Positions 14,001-20,686 of a stretch of DNA of 29,765 nucleotides are shown piece by piece. The notes under the pieces are model-generated. The model had not been told where the DNA came from and did no database searches. It worked only from the letters and a program-made list of their open reading frames with translations. The stretch is from JAFLCM01 sp964510955 (GTDB taxonomy: Bacteria > Planctomycetota > Phycisphaerae > Phycisphaerales > UBA1924), in the NCBI GenBank assembly GCA_964510955.1, contig CAZEDW010000048.1, positions 1 through 29,765 on the forward strand. The letters run 5' to 3'. Within the stretch, counting starts at the first letter, position 1, and each line of letters begins with the position of its first letter. Position numbers and translations under genes: made by a program.

Positions 14001-15911
14001 GGCAACGCCGTCACCCGTCAGGTCCGCGAGGAAATACCCTCCCAATCCAGCGCAGCCGTCGGCGGATTGGATCTCATGCTGGACAAACGCCGGATCGCCC
14101 GTGGGCCCGAGATTCTCCAGCCAGACCAGCGAAAAAGGCGGCGCCTTGCCTGACGAATCGGTCCGCTGGCCGAGAAGATCGGGGTCGCCGTCACGGTCAA
14201 AGTCTGCCTGGCCCAAAAGCGCGACTCCTGCATGATCGCTCTGCGCCACGATGTCGTACGCGGTTGCGGCACGCCCTCCAAGCACCGCGGCGGAGCCGTC
14301 GATGCTCATGCTCGCGCTCGACGCAACGGAGATTGAACCGTAGATGTCGGCCGTCCCCGAAACCGGTTGAAGAGTCAACCCATCACTCAAATGGCTCTCA
14401 GGCCCGGTACGTATCTCATCGGCCTGAAGAACGGCGGGTAGTCCGCCTCCTACGCTGCCGGCCACGATTCCATCGATCACCATCGGTTCCCCCGCGGCGG
14501 CCTGCAGGACGCAGCCATCGGCAAGCGTCACAGTACTTGGCCGGGGGATAAACACGTCGCCGTTGCTCGAGAGTGTCACGTTGCTCTGCGCAACGCTCAG
14601 GGTGCCGCTCACGATGAAATGACCGGGGTCCGCGACCAAGGCCTCGCCGGGCTGCACCGCGCCGACCGCGTCGGACAGTGTGGAAAAACGTGCGCTGGTT
14701 GTCGTGTTGACGACATCACCGAGGTACTCGGCCAGAAACACGCCTCCCTGATCGATGAAGACCTGGCCCAACACCAGGTCCGGGTCGCTATCGGAATCGA
14801 GGTCAACCGCGACGCCCGCGACGACCTGCGAGTTTCCGACCAGCCCGCCCGGGGCAAACGTCGGATTGAGACCGCCGGAGTTCATGTACAGGCGAAGCCC
14901 GGCGCTGTTGGATTCAGACAGTGCGATATCGGTGTCGCCATCCATGTCCACGTCGATGGGGATCCAGACGAGTCCGCCCGAGTCGCCGCTCCACATGATG
15001 CCGATCGTGACCTCGGTGAACTGCGGAGGAACCGTGCCCTGGTGAACTAGGCATCGCACGTTGAGCCCGCCCTTTGGGTCGTTGTCGTAGTCCGTCGTGA
15101 CGATGTCGGGCCATCCATCGTTGTTTACATCGATCAACTCGGCACCGTTGTACAGGTGAGGCGATGCAACGGGGTACGATGGACCAAGCGTCATTGCGCC
15201 CGTGTTTTCAGCCACATAGAGCTGAGGCGGGTTGGCGCCGTTCAGAAAACCCAGCAGGTCTGTGTCCCCATCGTGGTCAATGTCCGCCGCAAAGGTAGCC
15301 CCGACGGGAGTGATATTGACCAGGAAATCTGACAGCCTCTGAAAGCTCGGCGGTTCTCCACCCACATTAACCATCAGGTCAATTGCGTTGTGTTGCGGAT
15401 TCTGGGTTAGGAGGTCGGGCCGCTTATCGTGGTTGATGTCCAGCATCCCAAGGGGCGAAAACCCTAGAGGCAGAAAATCAGGTATCTCGGCGCCCGGTCC
15501 CTTGAACCTGAGTATCACGTCCGCCTCGGCGTCAGGCTTGCCGGCAGTTTGCGCCGACAGGTGCAGCACAAGATCATCACGCCCATCGCCATCATAATCT
15601 GCGATGGGCGCACTCGCCCCCGGGTACTCCGTGTCCGCGTCCGGGAAATACCTGGGTCTGACGGTTGAGAACCTCGGGGGGCGATGACCGATGCCGAAGT
15701 GGACGGGGGTTCCATTGCCCGTGCCATCGCCGCCGAGGAACAAGTCAGGAATACCGTCGCCATTGGCGTCCAGAACGCGCACGGCCGCCGGAGCGAGATC
15801 GGTCAGCGGGAGCGAACGCAGCGCGAACTGTTGGCGGGCATCGCATGGTGCTGCCAGGATCACCAAGCTTCCCAGGACACGCGCGGCCTGCCATTTTTCT
15901 CGAATCCTCAT
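11100..15911 (-). CDS. Giant exported FG-GAP/VCBS-repeat protein with dockerin-like C-terminus
   Basis: The protein has 1603 residues. After a signal peptide (about residues 1-25) come about 19 FG-GAP/VCBS Asp-rich loops of the form DxDxDGxxDL, such as DANGDGIPDLFLG, DYDGDGRDDLVLH and DFDNDGDPDLAVV. These loops build Ca2+-binding beta-propellers. Two stretches, about residues 400-500 and 940-1125, lack them and look like autotransporter-type beta-helix sequence (YGSIAPGGTLEINISAPG and VADLAGTLVV). The last 50 residues hold two dockerin-like repeats, DQNGDGQVNTADLTILLGAFG and a weaker one starting DINASG, ending in GQHCPN; this tail type is frequent in Phycisphaerae. The start is the ATG at 15911; a GTG 16 codons upstream is less likely. 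The protein is probably displayed on or released from the cell surface. Partner and ligand are unknown. The first two thirds look less GC-rich than the last third. Confidence 0.8.
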   Translation of the reverse strand: MRIREKWQAARVLGSLVILAAPCDARQQFALRSLPLTDLAPAAVRVLDANGDGIPDLFLGGDGTGNGTPVHFGIGHRPPRFSTVRPRYFPDADTEYPGASAPIADYDGDGRDDLVLHLSAQTAGKPDAEADVILRFKGPGAEIPDFLPLGFSPLGMLDINHDKRPDLLTQNPQHNAIDLMVNVGGEPPSFQRLSDFLVNITPVGATFAADIDHDGDTDLLGFLNGANPPQLYVAENTGAMTLGPSYPVASPHLYNGAELIDVNNDGWPDIVTTDYDNDPKGGLNVRCLVHQGTVPPQFTEVTIGIMWSGDSGGLVWIPIDVDMDGDTDIALSESNSAGLRLYMNSGGLNPTFAPGGLVGNSQVVAGVAVDLDSDSDPDLVLGQVFIDQGGVFLAEYLGDVVNTTTSARFSTLSDAVGAVQPGEALVADPGHFIVSGTLSVAQSNVTLSSNGDVFIPRPSTVTLADGCVLQAAAGEPMVIDGIVAGSVGGGLPAVLQADEIRTGPESHLSDGLTLQPVSGTADIYGSISVASSASMSIDGSAAVLGGRAATAYDIVAQSDHAGVALLGQADFDRDGDPDLLGQRTDSSGKAPPFSLVWLENLGPTGDPAFVQHEIQSADGCAGLGGYFLADLTGDGVAEIVGSHSCGFNQPTTLSIFRAVPGSPATFVELIVDLPEGAFDDTYGAGCNGTADFDADGDLDICLAALSNTGSGDLLVAWLENPGDVSGQWSLRSVGTVVMYPGYGTSLRGIGDLDGNGLPDVVVQAGPQLTLLYNTAAGVQWASVNAGSILGDMRVVADIDADGRADLLTSALPATADLVWARSLGQGLFESRVLFSASAGVVSVVANDIDQDGDLDIVATVENADRMVVIEQLPPSAGGQAQFRTRDIVSDPDGPGPAEAQVRAPGWPVIADFTGDGVLDIACSNFYLDLSQSFGTAGVSLIVRGEPTAVAVDAGAALLVDGRLDLTHAVLTLSAGATVSATDSVHVSPAETLLTGAGTIASPDVWCAGPIRPSDLAGLITIDGDYHQYDDYGSIAPGGTLEINISAPGVGTALHVTGVADLAGTLVVNNLDSAFTPSVGSSFSVLQAGSISGTFGVSYMPNFSAARRFLVPTYSTLARAGAVDVTALSLTDDINLNNGTVASGFNVPTGAVLADLDSDGDLDLAIAVPDPNNPTTANGNVVILRNAGNTGPGDTWAGFTQGSQITIPVGKNPQGIISGKFNADNAVDLAVCNFSDGTVKVLTNANLGNAVLAETQTVAVGTGPISIASGDIRLLGKDDLAVANQSSNTVSVLSNNGSGSFSVTGTLTTDAAPTDICIANFDAGGAPDIGTANRDAGTLTLYYQQPGGTYQPHPTRRLFAGSEPGSIEPGQIDNGKDHSPTSPQDVCVANRGSGTVGIFLNDGSGGFTAQNDFPAGTNPDSLTLGDFDNDGDPDLAVVTTDANSQRVVRVFRNDLTNGNVVFALRADQYAGSLPRLARAGDVDNNGRADVVAVTDLATTELAASGDPFGGIASLGDGTTSATRQSPGSTPRTPQPTATARLSKPPCPADQNGDGQVNTADLTILLGAFGQTVSPGAPGDINASGAVNTADLTLLLGMFGQHCPN

Positions 15912-15963
15912 GCGCCCGCCTTTCTCGCAGCCCCACCTGTTACAAGGCAACCGTACCAAGCCA

Positions 15964-15991
15964 AGAGTACCCGTTTCTGAGTGGTATTCAA
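15964..15991 (-). promoter_or_regulatory. Promoter candidate of the FG-GAP gene
   Basis: On the minus strand TTGAAT (15991-15986) is followed after 16 nt by TACTCT (15969-15964), giving a leader of about 45 nt before the ATG at 15911. An inverted repeat begins 3 nt upstream of the -35 element. Confidence 0.5.
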
Positions 15992-15993
15992 GA

Positions 15994-16069
15994 GTCGAGG
16001 CTATCCGTAAACTGCTCCGCTCACTTGAAAAACACCACCAAAACCACGGCTTACGGATAGCCTCTCGAC
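15994..16069. repeat. Inverted repeat with 40-nt loop next to a promoter
   Basis: The 17-nt arm 15994-16010 (GTCGAGGCTATCCGTAA) is the exact inverse of 16051-16069 apart from two extra bases (CT) in the right arm. The loop 16011-16050 is rich in A and C. The arm lies immediately upstream of the -35 of the FG-GAP gene. It could be an operator, a processed stem in a transcript arriving from the upstream gene, or the ends of a small mobile relic; no flanking duplication is visible. Confidence 0.6.
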
Positions 16070-16330
16070 TTCAGGAGGTAACATCAGGGCTCCCACTTGG
16101 TCTGAACATCCGCGTGTCCCGAGCCACGCAGACGACTTGGCTCCCGTACAGGCACCAAAGGGAGGCATTTGGCGCGCTGCCACGAATCTCAGGAATGCTG
16201 CCCATGCAGGACCGGCCAGATGATCGGACGTGTCCACTTGCTGCGAAGCCGCAGCCCAACGGATCCGCTGGACTGCGGCGAGTATTCATTATCAACTTGG
16301 AGGCCTTCATCACCTCCTCGATCTGTTGCG
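16070..16330. other. Stretch without a recognisable gene
   Basis: Together with the repeat before it, this makes 419 nt (15912-16330) with no convincing gene. Short frames on both strands have no family resemblance and atypical codon use. An AGGAGG at 16073-16078 has no start codon at a useful distance. The composition is less GC-rich than the surroundings, which fits non-coding or decayed sequence. Confidence 0.5.
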
Positions 16331-16729
16331 TCAGTCTTTCTCCGCCTCATACGACCCCGTCTCCGTCACCCCGCCGGCTTTGATCGTGAACGTGCCCCAC
16401 ACCCAGTCCTCTTCCATGTTCACGGTGCCGGTGCCCTTGATGCTCCCGCCGCGCATGTTGGCCGAGCCTCGGGCCGCGCCGGTTCTCTTGTTGATCTTCA
16501 CCGTCCCGCTGACGGCGATCACGCCGATGTCCTCGTTGGAGATGTACCCCGTCACGCGGCCCCGGCTGTCGACCCAGAAGTCGGCGTAGCCCTCCAGGCC
16601 GAACATGTTGGTCTGGAAACTGCCGGTGTAGTGGCCCGCGAGGTCGCTCATGCTGATGGCCTGAGCGGTCTGGGCGCTGCTGAAGAACGCGATCATCAAC
16701 ACGGCGGCGGCGAGCAATCGGGAAAACAC
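16331..16729 (-). CDS. Small exported protein of unknown function
   Basis: The protein has 132 residues. A signal peptide spans about residues 1-24 (LLAAAVLMIAFFSS, ending TAQA). The mature domain is a beta-rich barrel-like sequence with alternating Gly and aromatic residues: LAGHYTGSFQTNMFGLEGYA, VTGYISNEDIGVIAVSGTV, VWGTFTIKAGGVTETGSY. Such repeats of YxGxF and VxGxV suggest a small lipocalin-like or meander fold; I cannot name the family. The start is inferred to be the GTG at 16729, because AAAGGAG (16742-16736) lies exactly 6 nt upstream; longer frames to 16999 have no such site and are Arg-rich. Two hairpins lie in its leader. Confidence 0.65.
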   Translation of the reverse strand: MFSRLLAAAVLMIAFFSSAQTAQAISMSDLAGHYTGSFQTNMFGLEGYADFWVDSRGRVTGYISNEDIGVIAVSGTVKINKRTGAARGSANMRGGSIKGTGTVNMEEDWVWGTFTIKAGGVTETGSYEAEKD

Positions 16730-16752
16730 GGCTGTCTCCTTTCGATCTTTCC

Positions 16753-16800
16753 GCTCCCGTCTCATCCGGGAGCCGAGGGGGTTGCCGGGACGTTCCCGGC
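16753..16800 (-). promoter_or_regulatory. Twin hairpins in the leader of the small exported gene
   Basis: GCTCCCG 16753-16759 pairs with CGGGAGC 16767-16773, and GCCGGGA 16784-16790 pairs with TCCCGGC 16794-16800 around CGT. Both lie 24-71 nt upstream of the GTG start at 16729 on its strand. They may stabilise or regulate the mRNA, or the second may be a protein-binding dyad. The rest of the 378-nt gap from 16730 to 17107 shows no gene. Confidence 0.3.
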
Positions 16801-17107
16801 CTGCGGGGGCAAGAGAGACCGCCACGGCTGCCGTGCGCGCCACGAAACGCCTGTTCTTCATCGTGCACACCGAACAAATCACCACCCAGACCCGTTCTGG
16901 CGCCGGGGCGGCGCTCTGCAGAACCGCGTCTCGCGTCTCCAACCGACCGGGCAGGAAGCCCGCGGAGGTCGGGAGACTTGGGCGCACCCGGTTCGGCACC
17001 CAAGATGAGCAACGCCGCAGCGCCGCTGTTCTATGGCAGGCGCTACCTACGGAAAGATGGTGTTGGTTGTCCGATCCCCCGTGGACTTGAACACGGTCCT
17101 GGCGCGC

Positions 17108-18223
17108 TCAACGCGGGACGGTGTCGGTCGCGCGCTCGGCGAGCTGGAAGGCATGCCCGTCGGGGTCGCGAGCCGTGACGGCCGCTTGGAATCCGAGCAC
17201 CGTCGATGTCACATGAACCGTGCCGGGTGAGACCAGGGCAACGACGCGTTGGCGCTGCCCAGCGATAAGCGCGGCGGCGGCCGAGTCTGCGGATGCCACA
17301 GCAAACCGCACCTGCCAGTGCCACGCGTCGTTGCACGCCGAATCGGCGGGGTAAGGGCGTCCCGAGCGGGGGGCCAGGTATTCGAGCAGTTCGACGCCAG
17401 GCCCGCCGCGGGCGCGGAGCGTCGTGATCCGGAGCCGGGCGCCGAAGACATTGTTGAGGTGCTCCTGCTCGGTGCCGTAGTTCTCGCTGCCCCCGGCGAC
17501 CCGCAGGCCGAGCACATCCCGGTACAGCTTGAGACTGGTATCGGTGTCCTCCACGACGAGGGCGGTGTGGTCGATGCCGAGGAACAGCGCGGAGGATCCA
17601 GCCCTTTGCTGCCACCGAGGGTCGCCCTTGCCGGCCGGGAAGTGGATCACCTCAAGCACATGGCCCTCAGGGTCTTTGAAGTAGAACGCGCTGATCCCCG
17701 CCGCGCTGGTGTTCCAGGCTGGCAGTGTCTGGGGTCCGGCCGAAGCGTGCCGGACGTTGTGCTCGCGCAGGTGCTTGTAGGCCGCGTCGATGTCGCTGAC
17801 GGCGATGGCGATGTGCTGGAACCATCGGTCGTTGCTGCGCGAGTCCGGGGGAACCGGGCGACCCTCGGGGGCGAGGTACTGCGTCAGCTCAAGTACCTCG
17901 TCGCCGAGCGTGAGCGTGGCGATTCGCGCTCTCGTTCCGAACACGCCGGTGAGGTGCTCGTATTCGTCGCCGGCTACCTCGAACTCGGAGCGTTTGACGA
18001 ACCCGAGCACCCCAGTAAAGAACGCGGTTTCGCGATCGAGGTCCAAGACGGTGAACCCAACAGAAGTCACGGCGTTGACCTCTGTTTTCGTTCCGGGATC
18101 GACGGCGGCCGCTTGCGGACGAGGAGTTTCGGCGTGCAGGCTCGGCGCCGGGGCAAGGCCGGCGGCCGCGCTAAGAAGTAGGGCGATCACAACGCGCATG
18201 GAGCGCACAACCGGGTGATTCAT
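17108..18223 (-). CDS. Exported protein with two VOC (glyoxalase-fold) domains
   Basis: The protein has 371 residues. A signal peptide spans about residues 1-31 (VVIALLLSAAAGLAPAP, ending HAE). Two vicinal-oxygen-chelate domains follow: about residues 52-196 (VTSVGFTVLDLDRETAFF, WFQHIAIAVSDIDAAYK, FYFKDPEGHVLEVIHFP) and 216-363 (LGIDHTALVVEDTDTSLKLY, ARDPDGHAFQLAE). Metal-ligand positions appear in the first domain (His137, Glu191) and near the start of the second (His219); the second keeps Gln where a Glu is common. Most VOC enzymes are cytoplasmic, so export is unusual. It is the last gene of a four-gene operon, and its ATG overlaps the stop of the GMC gene as ATGA, so translation is coupled. 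The reaction is unknown: epimerase, lyase, dioxygenase or binding protein are all possible. Confidence 0.8.
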   Translation of the reverse strand: MNHPVVRSMRVVIALLLSAAAGLAPAPSLHAETPRPQAAAVDPGTKTEVNAVTSVGFTVLDLDRETAFFTGVLGFVKRSEFEVAGDEYEHLTGVFGTRARIATLTLGDEVLELTQYLAPEGRPVPPDSRSNDRWFQHIAIAVSDIDAAYKHLREHNVRHASAGPQTLPAWNTSAAGISAFYFKDPEGHVLEVIHFPAGKGDPRWQQRAGSSALFLGIDHTALVVEDTDTSLKLYRDVLGLRVAGGSENYGTEQEHLNNVFGARLRITTLRARGGPGVELLEYLAPRSGRPYPADSACNDAWHWQVRFAVASADSAAAALIAGQRQRVVALVSPGTVHVTSTVLGFQAAVTARDPDGHAFQLAERATDTVPR

Positions 18224-19803
18224 CGCGCGGTCTCCAGGTTGCGCCCAGCGGGTGTGCACGAGGCGCCGAGCCGGTCCAGGATGTGATCGCCCACCCGCAG
18301 CGCGTTGGCCATGATGGTGAGCGACGGGTTGACGGCGGCGCTGGAGACGAAGAACGAGCCGTCCACCACGAACAGGTTGTCCAGATCGTGGGCCTTGCAC
18401 TTGGTATCAAGCACACTGGTCGCGGGGTCGGCGCCGAAGCGGAGGGTGCCGCACTGATGGCTGACGCCGCTCACCCCTAGTTTGCCCGTGAGGTACGTCG
18501 CGGGTTTGCGGCCGCGGCGGGCGTCGACCTCATCGAGCATGCCCCTGAGCTTTCCCTCCAGACGGTCGTACGCCTCACGGTTGTTCTCGGTGTAGCTGAC
18601 TTTGATCGAGCCGTCCTCGCGGAGCGTGACGCGGTTGCCGGGGTCGGGCAGGTCCTCGGCGGTGATGAAAAAGTCGATGGAATGGGCCAGGATGTCCGCG
18701 GCGGCCTTGCCTGGCAGCTTGCCGTTGCGGAGCCACTCGACGGTGCCGGGGTCGGGCTTGCCCATCAGTTGGATCGTGCCCAAGGGGAGCTTCTCGCCGT
18801 TGCACGCGCGGTAGAAGTCGGTCAAGCCGAACGACTTCTGGAACTGTGACGGATTGACCGTCTCCGACACGTGCATCACCAGCCCGTTGTTGTGGGTCAT
18901 GTAGTTGCGTCCGACCTGGCCGGAGCTGTTGGCCAGCCCGCGCGGGTGCCGCCCGTTGGCCGAGCGCAGCAGCAGCGCCGCGGAGTTGATCGCCCCGCAG
19001 GCGAGCACCACCGTGTCGGCGGTGAAGCGGGCGGTGTCGGGTCCGCTCGTCGCGACCACGCCGGTGACGACGCGCCCATTGGGCCCCGTCTCCAGCTTTT
19101 CGACCTTCCATCCCGTGAGAAGGGTGACGTTGCGGTGCAGCAGAGCGGCGTTGACGCCGACCACGTGTGAGTCCGCCTTCACCTCAGTCAGGTCGGGGTA
19201 GCCGTCAAAGGTGCTGAGGCGGTACTCGGCATGCGGCTGCCGCTTCTCGGCGAGGCGAACGCCCAGCGGAACCGGGAACGGCCTGCGACCAATCGCGACC
19301 AGGTCGTCGAACAACTGCTTCATCCGCGGCTCGGGCGCCAGCGGCGGGTGCGGGTAGGGGCCGCTGGCGGGAGGATCGAACGGATCGAGGCCGCGCTGGC
19401 CGTGGGCCCAGTAGAGTCGCTCGGCCTCCGTGTAGTAAGGCTCCAGGTCCGCGTAGTTGATCGGCCATGCGGGGGAGATGCCCCCGTAGTGCCGGACCTC
19501 CTCGAAATCGTCCTCGCGGAAGCGCAGCAGCGCCGCGCCGTAGACCTTGGTATTGCCCCCCACCCAGTAATGGGTGTAGGGCGAGAAGGGCATGTCGGCC
19601 TTGTCGTACCAGATCTCCTTGGCCTGGTACCGCTTCTGCATCGCCACGGCGTCGGTGTCCCAGTTTTCGCGCTCGCGGGGAAGGAACCCGCCGCGTTCGA
19701 GGATCAGGATGCGCAGGCCGCTGGGGGCCAGCCGCTGGGCGATAGTGCCGCCGCCGGCGCCGGTTCCGATGATGATGATGTCGTAGTGTTCGCGGTGGGT
19801 CAT
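18220..19803 (-). CDS. GMC family FAD-dependent oxidoreductase
   Basis: The protein has 527 residues. The N-terminal FAD fold is YDIIIIGTGAGGGTIAQRL (residues 7-25), with an ILERGG adenosine-binding strand. The segment YWVGGNTKVYGAALLRFREDDF is the GMC flavin-contact block. The C-terminal domain has GVSHQCGTLRFG with the catalytic His449 and VNPSLTIMANALRVGD with Asn492, the His-Asn pair of GMC alcohol oxidases and dehydrogenases. There is no signal peptide and no heme- or Fe-S-binding motif, so it is probably cytoplasmic, with a quinone, O2 or an unidentified acceptor. Relatives oxidise sugars, choline or other alcohols. It is the third gene of the operon, 46 nt after the aquaporin gene and overlapping the VOC gene by 4 nt. 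The substrate is inferred to be a sugar or polyol from its neighbours. Confidence 0.88.
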   Translation of the reverse strand: MTHREHYDIIIIGTGAGGGTIAQRLAPSGLRILILERGGFLPRERENWDTDAVAMQKRYQAKEIWYDKADMPFSPYTHYWVGGNTKVYGAALLRFREDDFEEVRHYGGISPAWPINYADLEPYYTEAERLYWAHGQRGLDPFDPPASGPYPHPPLAPEPRMKQLFDDLVAIGRRPFPVPLGVRLAEKRQPHAEYRLSTFDGYPDLTEVKADSHVVGVNAALLHRNVTLLTGWKVEKLETGPNGRVVTGVVATSGPDTARFTADTVVLACGAINSAALLLRSANGRHPRGLANSSGQVGRNYMTHNNGLVMHVSETVNPSQFQKSFGLTDFYRACNGEKLPLGTIQLMGKPDPGTVEWLRNGKLPGKAAADILAHSIDFFITAEDLPDPGNRVTLREDGSIKVSYTENNREAYDRLEGKLRGMLDEVDARRGRKPATYLTGKLGVSGVSHQCGTLRFGADPATSVLDTKCKAHDLDNLFVVDGSFFVSSAAVNPSLTIMANALRVGDHILDRLGASCTPAGRNLETAR

Positions 19804-19849
19804 GGGTTGCTCGTCCAGGGCCTGTCAGATGCGTCGATGAGTTGCCGGG

Positions 19850-20686
19850 TTACCGCCTGGCTGCGCGCATCTCGCCGACACGACAGCCCTCGAACTCGCA
19901 TCGCTCATGGCCTGAGTGATCGAGCTTGCAGCAGTACACACGCTCGGCGCCGAACGCCGACACGTACACCGCTGAAGCAAGAAGCATGGCGATGGGTGGG
20001 GCGGAAAAGTACAGCCAGAGACGGCTGGGTCCGCGGGCGAAGACCGCCGAGCCGAGCGTGCGGGCCGGGTTGATGCTGAAGCCTGACACCGGCGACTCAA
20101 AGGTGATGTAGCTCATCACCAGCGCCCCCGCGCAGTAGGGCGTGAAAGCGGCCAGGCCCGGCGAGTTGCTGATCAACAGAATTGCGAGAAAGTGGACGAA
20201 CGCCATGGCGAACTCGGCGCACCACGCGACGCGTCGGCCCCATCGGCCCGGTCGCGTCATCGCGTGGTCAACGCTTTCATGCGCAACCGATGGGCGGATC
20301 AACAGGCGCGCGAGCGCGACGCCGAGGATCGCGCCGACGCACTGTGCCAGCGCATACCACACCGCGTCGGTCCAGGCCAGCTTGCCCAGCCACCAGAACG
20401 CCAGCGTGACCGCCGGGTTCATGTGAGCGCCCGAGCGCTTCCCCCACGGTGAGGTGATCAGAAGGACGGCGGTGATCCCCATCGCCGCGCCGATGCACGC
20501 CCGGCGCAGCAGCGGGCGGCGCAGCCTGGATGAAACCGGGGAGGCGGGGTGCGCCGCGGCGGCCACGACGGCGCACGCCGAGAGCATGAAAAGCCCGAGC
20601 AGCGCCGCCTCCATGAGGTAGCGCGCCCAGTGCTCGCTCAACGCCGCGAGCATCGCCCCCACCGGCTCACGCGAAGCTGATGACAT
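19850..20686 (-). CDS. MIP/aquaporin family channel
   Basis: The protein has 278 residues with six membrane segments and both pore motifs: SGAHMNPAVT (NPA at 90-92) and SGFSINPARTLGSA (NPA at 206-208). The residue after the second NPAR is Thr rather than the Asp typical of glycerol facilitators, which favours a water-type pore, but selectivity cannot be read reliably. The C-terminal tail after the last helix has four Cys and two His (CCKLDHSGHERCEFEGC, residues 252-268), unusual for the family and a possible metal site. The start at 20686 overlaps the end of the dehydrogenase gene by 20 nt; an ATG at 20653 is possible. As the second gene of the operon it may admit the polyol or water linked to the dehydrogenases. 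Confidence 0.88.
   Translation of the reverse strand: MSSASREPVGAMLAALSEHWARYLMEAALLGLFMLSACAVVAAAAHPASPVSSRLRRPLLRRACIGAAMGITAVLLITSPWGKRSGAHMNPAVTLAFWWLGKLAWTDAVWYALAQCVGAILGVALARLLIRPSVAHESVDHAMTRPGRWGRRVAWCAEFAMAFVHFLAILLISNSPGLAAFTPYCAGALVMSYITFESPVSGFSINPARTLGSAVFARGPSRLWLYFSAPPIAMLLASAVYVSAFGAERVYCCKLDHSGHERCEFEGCRVGEMRAARR

Noticed and set aside
15994..16069. Integron attC site
   Set aside because: The arms lack the RYYYAAC and GTTRRRY core boxes, and no integrase or cassette array is nearby.
16071..16313. 80-codon minus-strand ORF in the gap upstream of the FG-GAP gene
   Set aside because: The GGAGG is too close to the start codon, codon use is atypical and there is no family resemblance; it would also run into the inverted repeat.
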